DNA of 48,171 bases from Ruminococcus sp. Lineage in GTDB: Bacteria > Bacillota > Clostridia > Oscillospirales > Ruminococcaceae. Position numbers and translations under genes: made by a program. Shown piece after piece: positions 1 through 9,053 of the stretch; positions within the stretch are counted from its first letter, which is position 1, and each line of letters starts with the position of its first letter. The notes below the pieces were generated by a model. It had not been told where the DNA came from. It searched no databases and saw nothing but the letters and a program-made list of their open reading frames with translations. The stretch is from NCBI GenBank assembly GCA_015066815.1, contig SVNR01000018.1, positions 1-48,171 on the forward strand. Direction: 5' to 3'.

Positions 1-192
1 TACCGTTGTAGTTGTTACTGTTGTTGTAGTTTCAGGTACCGTTGTAGTTGTTACTGTTGTTGTAGTTTCAGGTACCGTTGTAGTTGTTACTGTTGTTGTG
101 GTTTCAGGTACCGTTGTAGTTGTTACTGTTGTTGTGGTTTCAGGTACCGTTGTAGTTGTTACTGTTGTTGTGGTTTCAGGTACTGTTGTTGT
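1..192 (-). repeat. 36-bp tandem repeat coding for a Thr/Pro-Glu linker
   Basis: About five near-identical 36-bp units run from the window edge to about base 190. Each codes on the minus strand for a 12-residue TTTVPETTTTVT-type unit of the adhesin linker. The array continues outside the window, so the full copy number is unknown. Confidence 0.9.
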
Positions 193-3100
193 CACAACGG
201 TTGTTGTAACAATTATCTCATCAACCATTGTCAGAGTATCATCATCGCTTTCTTTCACTTTTCCGTTTTCAACAGTAAATGAAATTGACTCTGCGATCTC
301 ATAACCTTCAGGTGCCTGTGTCTCAGTAAGGATATACTTACCATCAGGTATTCCCTCAATAACTGTTTCTGTGATTCCTGATACAAACTCTATACTGTTG
401 CTTTTCTGAATAAAGTTTGTTCCGCCACCGCTTACAGAAGCCTTAAGAAGAGTTGCGTCTTTTTCATCAGCACTTACAAGTGTAAGTGTGAGATGCGCAC
501 CGTCTATTTCCTTTCCGGCTACGTTTGTTTTACGGATATTTACCTTGGAAAGCTCATCAACCATTATAACAGTATTTGAAGCACTGTCTACTTTGCTGTC
601 ATTCAGTCCGGGAACTGTAGACTCGACTGACTGAACCTCTCCGTTTACGATTCTGAAGCTTACACTGTCAGTTACTGTGTATCTGTCAGGAGCTACTGTT
701 TCTTCAAGAGTATATTCTCCGTCAGGAAGACCTTCAAGAACAACCGGTGCTTTTCCTGATACCCATGATATTTTATTATCATCTATCACAATATCAGAAG
801 CTGACTGAACCTTTGAAAGGTCCTTTTTGCCTGAGGTTTCAGTAAGCGTAATATGTGCACCCGGGACCTCTCTGCCTGCAACATCAGTTTTGCTTACAGT
901 CACTTTTGTATACTCATCAACCATCACGATCTTTTCAGGTGACGGTACGCCGTTTTCTATTGTAAAGGTTACCGACTCTGTTACTTCATAGCCGTCAGGA
1001 GCCTGTGTCTCTTCAAGAGTATAAGTTCCATCAGGAAGACCTTTTATTATTGTCGGCTTTTCTTCTGATATCCAGGAAACACTGTTTTTATCTATGGTAA
1101 GATTTGTATCCGACTTAATCCTTGAAAGATCCTTTGATTCTGCTATAGTAAGTGTAAGCTTTGCTCCCGGGATTTCTTTTCCGGCAACATTCACTTTGCT
1201 TATCGGCACTTCCGAAAGCTTGTCTATCATTATTACCCTGTTGTTTTCGGAATCTATGCGTCCGTCCTCCGGACGTGGAGCAACTGAAGCTGCACCCATG
1301 ATCTCTCCGTCAATAATAGTAAACTTCATTTTTCCTGTAATGGTGTATCCATCAGGAGCTACGCTTTCTTCAAGAACATAGTCACCATCCGGGAGTCCCT
1401 TGAGAACCATAGGCTCTGTACCGGATGTCCATGTTATTTTTTTGCCGGACTCATCAGCTAAGCTTATCTTATCCGATGCCATCGCTTTAAGATCTGCACC
1501 CTGTGTTTTATTTGCCTTCATAAGTGTGAGGATAAGCTTTGCTCCCGGAATCTCCTCTTTCATAGCAATATCAGTCTTGCTTATTGTTATTTCTGAAGGA
1601 GCATCTTCCATAACAACTCTGTCAGAACCGTTGTCGGAAACAAGCACACCTTCTCTTATCTCAAAGCTTATTGTCTCTTCACTTACAGTATATCCGTCAG
1701 GTGATATTGTTTCCTTGAGTTCATAAACACCGTCAGGAAGCTGTGTGATAACTGCAAGCTCTGTGCCTGATACAAAGCTTATTGCAGTTTTACCGGGACG
1801 AACATCTGAAGCACCGCCGGAAACGACAACTTTCAGGAGATCTGCATCCTTGTTTTTGGTTGCTTCCTTAAGCTGTACCGTAAGATGTGCACCGGGGATC
1901 TCACCGGACTTGTTTATTTCTGACTTGCTTATTGATATCTCTGAAGGAGCATCCTTCATAACAACAAGGTTATTTTCAGTTCCGGATATCATACCGTCGC
2001 TTATAATAAACTCTATGCTGTCTGTTACTGTATAGCCATCAGGAGCTATGCTTTCTTCAAGAAGATATTTTCCGTCAGGAAGATTTGTGATGATGACCGG
2101 AGTCTCTCCTGATATCCATGAAACCTTATTTTTTTCTGATTTTATTTCTGCTTCGGATACAGCAACTGAAAGATCTGCATCCTTGTCCTCAGCTGTAATT
2201 GTAAGACGTGCCCCCGGAACCTCTGTAACTCCGGAAATATCCTGCTTGCTTATTATGATTTTGCTTGGCTCCGGCTTTTCATAGTCAACCATAACTACTG
2301 TTCCGTCAGCAAAGCCTGTTACCTCTCCGTTTTCAACTGTAAAGGTAATTGACTCAGCAACCTCAAAGCCAAGCGGTGCCCTGTTTTCTGTGAGAGTATA
2401 TGTTCCGTCAGGAATACCCTCAAGAACTGTCGGGGTTTTTCCGGATATCCATGTTATGCTGCCTGCTTTTACAGTTATATCCGAAGCTGATTTTACACCA
2501 AGAAGACTCTTGTTTTCTGTAATTGTAAGTGTAAGCTCGGCACCCGGAAGTTCAGCGCCGGAAACCTCCTGCTTGCTTATAGTTACCTTTGAAAGTGCGT
2601 CTTTTACTGTAATAGTATTGTCAGCAGAGTTTATATCCGGATCAGTTATACCCGGAACAGAAAGATCCGTACGGCTTACGATACCGTCCTTTATCTCAAA
2701 CTCAAAGCTGTCTGTTATTGTATAGCCATCAGGAGCCACGCTTTCTTCAAGAAGATAAAGTCCGTCAGGAAGTCCTGAAAATTCTGTCGGCTTATCTGAT
2801 GAAACCCATGTTATCTGGTTCTTATCCTTTCCGGCTGAAACTGCTCCTGCTGCAAACTCTGAAAGATCAGCGTCTGAAGACTTGTATGATTTTTTAAGAG
2901 TAAGAATAAGTGTCGCACCCGGAACCTCATCATCTCCGGTAACTGCTTTTTTACTCACAGAAACAACTGAGACAGTATCTGTTATCACTATTATATTTTC
3001 AGATGTTTTACCGTTCTCTATCTTAAAGCTTACGGTTTCTTTGTTTACTGTGTATCCGTCCGGAGATGATACCTCTCTGAGCTCATACTCACCATCAGGA

Positions 3101-4377
3101 AGTCCCTTTATGTTTATCGGCTTTCCGTCCGATACAAAAGAAATCTTTGTTTTTTCTGCCTTGAAGTCCTCTGCATCAGAAACAGCAACTGAAAGATCAA
3201 GCTCTCCTGTTGCTTCTGTTATTTCGAGAACCGCTCCTGCAAGATATGTGTCAGCCTTGCTTTCTGTTTTTCCGATAAATATTTCGGAACCCGGCTTTTC
3301 TATAAGCTTTCTGGGAGGATTGAATGTTATGCTGCCTGCCTGTATACCAAATCCTTCAGCTGATCTGGCAATAGTCGAACCTGAAACGTGTCCGTTGTTT
3401 TCACCCGAAACATTTGCGTTTACAGCAAGAAGACTTCCCTGTACAGAGCCTGTGTACTTAACGTCCTCTGCTTCATACGCATTGTAAAGGATATGTCCGC
3501 ATAACTGTGCGTTCGGTGTATCGTTTGTATCCTGCTCAACAAGCACCGGCTCATCATGTACGTCATCAAAAAACGCCACGCTGTAGTGAGGCATCATGAC
3601 CTCTTTTCCTTCTACGTTGAAGATAACATACGATTCAAAAACGTCGCCCGGAATATGGATCTCTATATAGTTGAGAGCCGTAAGCTTTTCCCATTCTTCC
3701 TGTGTTATGTGAAAAATATTTATATCCTCAGCTTCTCCGGTGAATTTTGCCATATAATCGTTTACTTCAAGAGCTCCTGTTGCTTCGTACTCTGATATTT
3801 CGTTACTGAGTGCCGAAAGCTTTGAAAACTCGGCGTCATAGTCAATTATATCATCTGATATATATACATTTGCCGGATCAAGCATAGTTTCTTCGGTAAT
3901 ATCAGTATCAGAAGAAACTACAAAAATTCGTCTCTCTGCACCTTCTGAGCTGCTTACGTCAAGTCGGTCTATAGTTCCGGCACCGACAATAACCGTAGCA
4001 CCTGTTCCTGTATATTTGTTACCTATTGTGTAGGTTTCAGGAACCGGTTTGTTGTTCTCAACTCCGCCGCCTGCAGCAAGCCTTCCTTCTATATCGGCTG
4101 CCTGCTCAGGTATAGAAAACTTTTCCTTTACAAAAATAGTAAAGTCTCCTGCCATTCCAAGATACTTTTCATCAGCATCCGGAACATCAAGAAGCTCTGC
4201 ATTTTTCTGTGCATTTCCTGTTACGTCTTCTATTCCGTCCCTTTCTCTTGCAACACCTGCCAGAACGCTCATCGAGTCTCCAAGACAGGTAAACACCATA
4301 AAAACAGCAATAAACATACTTAAAAAGCGTTTTTTCGGTTTATCAGTGTTTTTAAGTGCTTCAATAATCTCTGTCAT
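1..4377 (-). CDS. Giant surface adhesin: choice-of-anchor-A domain, nine Cna_B-like repeats, Thr-rich linker (C-terminus outside window)
   Basis: The gene starts at an ATG at 4377 behind a GGAGGGA ribosome site and stays open for 1,459 codons to the window edge, so it is partial at the 3' end. Residues about 15-41 look like a signal peptide after a KKR motif. Residues about 95-345 resemble the choice-of-anchor-A domain, with its closing Gly/Ser/Asn-rich pattern (GSLLAVNAN, then GSTIARS). Nine repeats of about 114 residues follow (about 360-1385). Each opens with a (S/R)K strand and a PGA-type motif and ends with an (E)ExxAPDGY-type motif, as in SpaA/Cna_B pilin and stalk domains, which commonly form Lys-Asn/Asp isopeptide bonds. 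A Thr/Pro-Glu linker begins near residue 1387. Inference: a wall-associated stalk adhesin. The missing C-terminus should be a sortase signal or a dockerin; the sequence here cannot tell which. A promoter lies at 4452-4480. Confidence 0.85.
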   Translation of the reverse strand, partial: MTEIIEALKNTDKPKKRFLSMFIAVFMVFTCLGDSMSVLAGVARERDGIEDVTGNAQKNAELLDVPDADEKYLGMAGDFTIFVKEKFSIPEQAADIEGRLAAGGGVENNKPVPETYTIGNKYTGTGATVIVGAGTIDRLDVSSSEGAERRIFVVSSDTDITEETMLDPANVYISDDIIDYDAEFSKLSALSNEISEYEATGALEVNDYMAKFTGEAEDINIFHITQEEWEKLTALNYIEIHIPGDVFESYVIFNVEGKEVMMPHYSVAFFDDVHDEPVLVEQDTNDTPNAQLCGHILYNAYEAEDVKYTGSVQGSLLAVNANVSGENNGHVSGSTIARSAEGFGIQAGSITFNPPRKLIEKPGSEIFIGKTESKADTYLAGAVLEITEATGELDLSVAVSDAEDFKAEKTKISFVSDGKPINIKGLPDGEYELREVSSPDGYTVNKETVSFKIENGKTSENIIVITDTVSVVSVSKKAVTGDDEVPGATLILTLKKSYKSSDADLSEFAAGAVSAGKDKNQITWVSSDKPTEFSGLPDGLYLLEESVAPDGYTITDSFEFEIKDGIVSRTDLSVPGITDPDINSADNTITVKDALSKVTISKQEVSGAELPGAELTLTITENKSLLGVKSASDITVKAGSITWISGKTPTVLEGIPDGTYTLTENRAPLGFEVAESITFTVENGEVTGFADGTVVMVDYEKPEPSKIIISKQDISGVTEVPGARLTITAEDKDADLSVAVSEAEIKSEKNKVSWISGETPVIITNLPDGKYLLEESIAPDGYTVTDSIEFIISDGMISGTENNLVVMKDAPSEISISKSEINKSGEIPGAHLTVQLKEATKNKDADLLKVVVSGGASDVRPGKTAISFVSGTELAVITQLPDGVYELKETISPDGYTVSEETISFEIREGVLVSDNGSDRVVMEDAPSEITISKTDIAMKEEIPGAKLILTLMKANKTQGADLKAMASDKISLADESGKKITWTSGTEPMVLKGLPDGDYVLEESVAPDGYTITGKMKFTIIDGEIMGAASVAPRPEDGRIDSENNRVIMIDKLSEVPISKVNVAGKEIPGAKLTLTIAESKDLSRIKSDTNLTIDKNSVSWISEEKPTIIKGLPDGTYTLEETQAPDGYEVTESVTFTIENGVPSPEKIVMVDEYTKVTVSKTDVAGREVPGAHITLTETSGKKDLSKVQSASDIVIDDNKISWVSGKAPVVLEGLPDGEYTLEETVAPDRYTVTDSVSFRIVNGEVQSVESTVPGLNDSKVDSASNTVIMVDELSKVNIRKTNVAGKEIDGAHLTLTLVSADEKDATLLKASVSGGGTNFIQKSNSIEFVSGITETVIEGIPDGKYILTETQAPEGYEIAESISFTVENGKVKESDDDTLTMVDEIIVTTTVVTTTVPETTTTVTTTTVPETTTTVTTTTVPETTTTVTTTTVPETTTTVTTTTVPETTTTVTTTTV

Positions 4378-4451
4378 AAAAAAATCCCTCCGTTTTCATA
4401 TTTGAATATCAGTCCGTGAAACAATGCTTTTCCTAACCAATATAATATTCT

Positions 4452-4480
4452 ATAATATCATATTTTCCGAATTATTTCAA
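4452..4480 (-). promoter_or_regulatory. Candidate sigma-A promoter for the giant adhesin
   Basis: Minus-strand -35 TTGAAA (4475-4480) and -10 TATTAT (4452-4457) are separated by 17 bp, about 75 bp upstream of the adhesin ATG. Confidence 0.6.
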
Positions 4481-4490
4481 TATTTTTTTA

Positions 4491-4523
4491 AAAAAACCGG
4501 CCATTTTTCATGACCGGTTTTTT
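4491..4523 (-). terminator. Intrinsic terminator after the 349-aa gene
   Basis: A stem of aaaaaaccgg (4491-4500) with ccggtttttt (4514-4523) lies just past the stop codon of the gene ending at 4529 and is followed by a T-run on the minus strand. It separates that gene from the adhesin promoter. Confidence 0.8.
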
Positions 4524-4528
4524 ATGGT

Positions 4529-5578
4529 TTATTTGTTATTGTTTCCGAACGTATTTTTTAACTCGTTGACTATCTCGTCTTTCATTGCTCTGATATCCGA
4601 ATACACATCATTACGGATATTTCTGTTTACTTCTCTCTGTACGTCACGCTTTATTTGTCTTGCAAATTCGTTTAATGACGCAAATGGATCGTTTGTTCTG
4701 TTGTCCTTGTTTTCCGAATAAGCTGTTTTTCCTTGTTCGTCATTAGTGCGCTTCTGCGGATCAAACTGTCCGAAAAACTCCTTGAAGGAGTCAGATATGT
4801 TTTTGAAGGGATTTGCCTGATCGTCTGCGAAGCACTCATCAAAATCCTCACTGCTGTCAGCTGCTCCGTCATTATAGCCACAGTCATCATCCGGAAGAGA
4901 CGCATAGCATGCCGCTTCCTTTCCCGGAATAACACTGCATACAGCTGACTTAACTGAAAACCTCAGCTGTGTGTATTCGTTATCTTCTGTAACAAAAGGT
5001 ATCTCATAAAGCTGCCAGCCGTCGATGATTTTTGCAGGTCTGATGTTGTTATTGCTGAGAACATAGACTCTTTTGTTTTCAAAATCCCCGTTATATACTA
5101 TCTGCAGCTGACAAACAGCTTCGTTTTTTATGCTCTTGTCTATCTTGGTCCAGAAGTATAAAGTATATCGTGTGTTTTTTTCAAGAATAAGCTGCTTAGT
5201 AGCTATTTCGGTAACAGTCTGGGTCTTGTCACCTATGCAGTACGCCTCTGACAGATTTCCTTCAAAATCCGTTACAAAAGTCCTCTCTGCTTTTGAAGAC
5301 GATACATCTGAACATATCGACCACTCTCTTGCGTTAAAGAATAATTTATGCCTGTCCTCTGCAGAGGCTGTTGTATTTTTTTCCTGATCACTCATTTTTG
5401 TTTCCTCCCTGGTTGATTTTACGGACGAAGCCTCTGTCATAGGAGCTGCCAGAAGCCTTATCTCATTTTCTGATATAAACTCCGCCCTGTTGTTCTTCAC
5501 CATTCCATGTGCTCTTTTCGGATAGGTAAGTCCTATCCTTCTTCCGGAGCTGTCTGTCACAATAATGTTTTTTTCCAT
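4529..5578 (-). CDS. Unrecognised acidic protein with central beta-rich domain and charged helical tail
   Basis: I do not recognise this 349-residue protein. There are two ATGs: the upstream one (5587) directly abuts AAGGGGG, while the one at 5578 sits 9 nt behind it, so 5578 is preferred. No signal peptide or membrane segment is visible. The N-terminal 40 residues (IIVTDSSGRRIGLTYPKRA, then a HGMV-KNNRAEFI stretch) look like a small separate module. Residues about 75-215 have aromatic, beta-rich content with a FWTKID motif, reminiscent of a jelly-roll ligand-binding fold, but this is only an impression. An Asp/Glu-rich linker follows, then a tail rich in Lys, Arg and Asn that is probably helical. 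It has its own promoter (5662-5690) and terminator, so it is likely monocistronic. Confidence 0.75.
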   Translation of the reverse strand: MEKNIIVTDSSGRRIGLTYPKRAHGMVKNNRAEFISENEIRLLAAPMTEASSVKSTREETKMSDQEKNTTASAEDRHKLFFNAREWSICSDVSSSKAERTFVTDFEGNLSEAYCIGDKTQTVTEIATKQLILEKNTRYTLYFWTKIDKSIKNEAVCQLQIVYNGDFENKRVYVLSNNNIRPAKIIDGWQLYEIPFVTEDNEYTQLRFSVKSAVCSVIPGKEAACYASLPDDDCGYNDGAADSSEDFDECFADDQANPFKNISDSFKEFFGQFDPQKRTNDEQGKTAYSENKDNRTNDPFASLNEFARQIKRDVQREVNRNIRNDVYSDIRAMKDEIVNELKNTFGNNNK

Positions 5579-5661
5579 GGGTTTCATCCCCCTTGCAACT
5601 TTTATATATATTTTTTGTATTCTGCGTTTTTTGTTATGGGTGTCTTCCCCGATACACTATT

Positions 5662-5690
5662 ATTGTAACATCACGCCATATTATTGTCAA
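5662..5690 (-). promoter_or_regulatory. Candidate promoter for the 349-aa gene
   Basis: Minus-strand TTGACA (5685-5690), a 17-bp spacer and TACAAT (5662-5667), about 85 bp upstream of the chosen start. Confidence 0.65.
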
Positions 5691-5709
5691 GAAACTTTTA
5701 CGGTTTATC

Positions 5710-5738
5710 TTGTAAATAAAATGATTTTATGCTATGAT
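5710..5738 (+). promoter_or_regulatory. Candidate promoter for ychF
   Basis: TTGTAA (5710-5715), 17-bp spacer, TATGAT (5733-5738). The expected transcription start falls inside the palindrome at 5740-5773. Together with the divergent promoter at 5662-5690 this accounts for most of the 306-bp gap between the two genes. Confidence 0.55.
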
Positions 5739-5739
5739 T

Positions 5740-5773
5740 ATAGTAAACGACAAATTTATTTATCGTTTGCTAT
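5740..5773. repeat. Dispersed palindromic repeat, copy A
   Basis: Arms atagtaaacga (5740-5750) and tcgtttgctat (5763-5773) pair with one G-T wobble around a 12-nt AT-rich loop. It belongs to the repeat family also seen near 10.9, 12.05, 22.1, 25.3, 28.8 and 28.9 kb and overlaps the probable ychF transcription start. Confidence 0.8.
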
Positions 5774-5884
5774 CAGCCGATATGCATGAAGCTAACGTAG
5801 TCAGCAAATATGCAAGGCAATAAAATAAAATATCGTCCGGAACATCTCCGGACCTGATTATTTATTGAAAGGAACTTATACAAT

Positions 5885-6979
5885 ATGAAATTAGGTATGG
5901 TTGGACTTCCTAACGTAGGAAAAAGCACACTGTTCAACGCTCTCACAAACGCAGGCGCAGAATCGGCAAACTATCCGTTCTGTACTATTGATAAAAACGT
6001 AGGTATCGTTTCCGTTCCCGACGAAAGACTCGATGTACTTGCAAAAATGTACAACCCTGACAAATTCACACCGGCAACTCTCGAGTTTGTTGATATCGCA
6101 GGCCTGGTAAAGGGCGCTTCAAAGGGTGAAGGTCTCGGAAACAAGTTCCTCGCTGATATCCGCGAGGTTGACGCTATAGTTCACGTTGTAAGATGCTTCG
6201 AAAGCATGGATATCATACATGTTGACGGCGAAATAAACCCTGCCCGTGACATTGAAACAATCAGCCTTGAGCTTATTTTCTCCGACATCGAAATGGTAGA
6301 CAGAAGAATAGACAAGGCAAAGAAGATGGTAAAAGCCGACAAAAAATATCAGGCAGAGGTAGACTTCTTCTCATCTCTTAAGGAACATCTTGAAGCAGGA
6401 AAGCCTGCCCGTTCATATGAAACAACTGAGGACGAGGCCGAAATGCTCAGAACATGTGCTCTTCTTTCATTAAAACCTGTTATATATGCTGCAAATCTCA
6501 GCGAAGATGATTTCAGAAACAACATAGACACAAACGAACACTACAAAACAGTCTGCAGAATAGCCGAGGACGAAAACGCTGCGATCTTCCCTATCTGCGC
6601 ACAGATAGAAGCCGAAATATCCGACATGGATGAAGAAGACAAGGCTATGTTCTTAAGTGACTTAGGCCTCGAAATATCCGGACTCAACAGAATCATCAAG
6701 GCAGGCTATTCACTTCTCGGACTTATTTCCTATCTCACTGCAGGCCCTCAGGAGGTTCGTGCATGGACTATTACAAAGGGAACAAAAGCACCTCAGGCAG
6801 CCGGAAAGATCCATACTGATTTTGAAAAGGGCTTTATCCGTGCCGAAGTTATATCTTTTGACGATCTCGTAGCATGCCAGACAATGGCTGCCGCAAAAGA
6901 AAAGGGTCTTGTAAGACTCGAAGGCAAGGAATATATAATGAACGACGGAGATATCGTATTGTTCAGATTTAACGTATAA
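5885..6979 (+). CDS. ychF: Redox-regulated ATPase/GTPase YchF (OLA1 family)
   Basis: This 364-residue protein matches the usual length of YchF, a cytosolic Obg-related P-loop NTPase that binds ribosomes and prefers ATP. The Walker A motif GLPNVGKST is at residues 7-15, switch II is DIAGLVKGASKGEGLGNKF, and the conserved C-terminal TGS domain with VRAWTI and the MNDGDIVLFRFNV end is intact. A GGAA-type ribosome site precedes the ATG. It is monocistronic between its own promoter and a bidirectional terminator. Identification is secure from motifs and length. The family's precise role is still debated; antioxidant response and translation have both been proposed. Confidence 0.96.
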   Translation: MKLGMVGLPNVGKSTLFNALTNAGAESANYPFCTIDKNVGIVSVPDERLDVLAKMYNPDKFTPATLEFVDIAGLVKGASKGEGLGNKFLADIREVDAIVHVVRCFESMDIIHVDGEINPARDIETISLELIFSDIEMVDRRIDKAKKMVKADKKYQAEVDFFSSLKEHLEAGKPARSYETTEDEAEMLRTCALLSLKPVIYAANLSEDDFRNNIDTNEHYKTVCRIAEDENAAIFPICAQIEAEISDMDEEDKAMFLSDLGLEISGLNRIIKAGYSLLGLISYLTAGPQEVRAWTITKGTKAPQAAGKIHTDFEKGFIRAEVISFDDLVACQTMAAAKEKGLVRLEGKEYIMNDGDIVLFRFNV

Positions 6980-6984
6980 ACAAA

Positions 6985-7025
6985 AAACCGAAGCTTTCTC
7001 ACAAGGAGTAGCTTCGGTTTCTTGT
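6985..7025. terminator. Bidirectional terminator between ychF and the GH5 gene
   Basis: A perfect 11-bp stem, aaaccgaagct (6985-6995) with agcttcggttt (7010-7020), is flanked by A and T tracts. It serves the two convergent genes. Confidence 0.85.
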
Positions 7026-7030
7026 TTATA

Positions 7031-8911
7031 TTACTGAACAAGCATATTTTTAAGCTTGATAAGGTCAACAATAGAAATTCTGTTGTCGCCGTCCATATCG
7101 GAATTATTTTTCTGAGCATCATCAAGAGTAATAGAGCCTACAAGTGCCTGCATAAGCTTCACCATATCCACAGCGGTAACCGAACCGTTACAGTCAACAT
7201 CGCCCCTGACTGCTGAAGGAGCAGGTGTTGTCGCAGGTGCCGGTGTGGTTTCAGGTGCTTTAGGTGTTGTAACCTCAGGCTTTGGTGTAGTTACTGTAGT
7301 TTCCGGTGTTGTTACTGCCGGCTGTCCCGAGCCCTCAAAAAGAAGTGTTATCTGACCGTTTTTGAAGGAAAGCTCGCTTGTATGTCCTGAAGCATCGTTG
7401 TTCGGATCATCAAGAAGAGTCCACCAGAAAAATACACCTATCTTATCAGCCAGCTTTTCTCTCTGTGCCTTCGTAAAGATAACCTCTACTGTATCATAGA
7501 CACTGTTGAAGCCGAATTCTGTACAGTTATCCCAGTCATCAGCAAAATTTATTCCGCCGCCGCCCTGGCTGTCCCACGAAGTAGAGCAGCTTATGTTAAA
7601 TCTGATTCCGCAGAGCTTTGACTTGTCAGCACCGATATTTACCCAGCCATCAGAACCTATGCTTACTGTTTTTTCATCATACACAGCAAGCTCAGGCTTT
7701 TCTTCCTTTAACTGACCGCTTGATATCTTTTCTGCAAGAGCTTTGTAGTTTTTCTCTATCTCACTGTCGTTGAAAGCACATGTCTTTCTGTCGATGAACT
7801 TCATATCGCCGCTGCTTCCTGCATCCCACAGAATAGGACACATACCGTACGAAACAGCTTTTTCTGAAACCGCCGCAAGATATTTTCTTATGGATTCCTT
7901 GTCCTTGTTGTTTTCTGCTTCTGTAAGAACTCCGTACTCACCTATAATAACAGGGATTCCCTTGCTTATGAAGTTTGTATATATCTTGAGCATAGCAGCA
8001 TCAAGGGCTGCGTAGTCATCGGCAGAGCCCCATACTGTCTGAGGAGTACACCACGAACAGTTTGATTCTGCAACACAGAACTGCGGTGGTGAATAATAGT
8101 GAAGCGAAAGCATGAGTCTGCCAGCCTTATCCTGAGGCATAACAAATCTTGAGTCACTTGTAAGAGCAATATCTGTATTGTAGCCTGAAACAAGAAGATG
8201 TCTCTGCGCATTGTTTCCGCCTGTGCTGCGTACAGTATCAACAAAGGTCTGATTGAGCTTGTTCATTGTGTCATATGCTTCATTCTTTGAAACAGAACCA
8301 AAGTCAATTTCATTCATACCCTCGAAAACAAGATAGTCAGAATAATCCTTGAACGTTTGAGAAATCTGAGTCCAGAGTGACGCAAATCTCTTCTCTACAC
8401 CTGTAAAATCCTTTGCAGCATTTCTTATCCATGCTGTATCAGCAGAACCACCGTCGTGATGAACGTTGATTATAACGTAAAGATCCTCTTCAATACACCA
8501 GTCAACAACTTCCTTTACTCTTGCCATAAAGTCTGCTCTTACTGTGTTTGTACTGGTATCCATGCAGTTTATCCATGTTATCGGGATTCTGACTGTTTTA
8601 AAACCTGAAGCTTTTACTTTTTTTATGATGTCCTTAGTTATAACAGGATTTCCCCAGCCTGTCTCATACTGTTCAACAGTACCGCCTGTGATCCATGGAC
8701 ATATACTGTCAAGAGTATTTCCAAGGTTCCAGCCAAGTCCCATATCCTTTACAAGCTCTGCTGATGATATGTCTCTCATTGTCTGAGCCGCACTTACTGT
8801 GGATATTACTGCGGAATTGTTATCGTTTACAAAACTTACAGGACTGATTCCTGTCACACCCATAACAAGTGCAGCCACACCTGATATAACTGATATAAAT
8901 TTTCTGTTCAT
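7031..8911 (-). CDS. Cellulosomal GH5 (subfamily 4-like) endoglucanase with C-terminal CBM-like module and dockerin
   Basis: A 626-residue secreted glycoside hydrolase: signal peptide at about 1-42, GH5 catalytic domain at about 45-395, a carbohydrate-binding-like module at about 408-527, a Thr/Pro linker at 533-567, and a type I-like dockerin at 570-626. GH5 hallmarks include GWNLGNT (60-66), HHD (151-153), the acid/base Glu201 in GMNEID, and the nucleophile Glu325 in IIGEYGV. The likely reaction is retaining endo-cleavage of beta-1,4-glucan; GH5_4 enzymes often also act on xyloglucan or mannan. The dockerin has two calcium loops, DVDCNGSVTAVD and DMDGDNRISIVD, with Val-Asp at both recognition positions. 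Start ATG 8911 lies behind GGAGGAG. It would dock on a cohesin of a scaffoldin such as those encoded here; which one cannot be read from sequence alone. Confidence 0.94.
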   Translation of the reverse strand: MNRKFISVISGVAALVMGVTGISPVSFVNDNNSAVISTVSAAQTMRDISSAELVKDMGLGWNLGNTLDSICPWITGGTVEQYETGWGNPVITKDIIKKVKASGFKTVRIPITWINCMDTSTNTVRADFMARVKEVVDWCIEEDLYVIINVHHDGGSADTAWIRNAAKDFTGVEKRFASLWTQISQTFKDYSDYLVFEGMNEIDFGSVSKNEAYDTMNKLNQTFVDTVRSTGGNNAQRHLLVSGYNTDIALTSDSRFVMPQDKAGRLMLSLHYYSPPQFCVAESNCSWCTPQTVWGSADDYAALDAAMLKIYTNFISKGIPVIIGEYGVLTEAENNKDKESIRKYLAAVSEKAVSYGMCPILWDAGSSGDMKFIDRKTCAFNDSEIEKNYKALAEKISSGQLKEEKPELAVYDEKTVSIGSDGWVNIGADKSKLCGIRFNISCSTSWDSQGGGGINFADDWDNCTEFGFNSVYDTVEVIFTKAQREKLADKIGVFFWWTLLDDPNNDASGHTSELSFKNGQITLLFEGSGQPAVTTPETTVTTPKPEVTTPKAPETTPAPATTPAPSAVRGDVDCNGSVTAVDMVKLMQALVGSITLDDAQKNNSDMDGDNRISIVDLIKLKNMLVQ

Positions 8912-8973
8912 TTACACAAACTCCTCCTGAATTTTTAACACTTCGGATGTTTACTAAAAAGTTTTTACTGTAT

Positions 8974-9033
8974 GAAGCAGATATTCTCTTTTTTGTTCTG
9001 AAAAAACAAGTCTCTTAAGGCCATATCTGCTTC
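8974..9033 (-). promoter_or_regulatory. Long stem-loop in the GH5 5' leader
   Basis: Inverted arms gaagcagatat (8974-8984) and atatctgcttc (9023-9033) lie between the GH5 promoter and its start codon, enclosing a 38-nt loop. It may be a leader structure affecting stability or translation, or a regulator site. No T-run follows on the minus strand, so it is not a simple terminator. Confidence 0.5.
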
Positions 9034-9053
9034 TCATTATTTAAGTTTCTTTA

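Noticed and set aside
98..3795. A row of plus-strand frames of about 70-200 codons over the first 4 kb
   Set aside because: All lie opposite the continuous adhesin frame and repeat with its Cna_B period; none has a convincing ribosome site.
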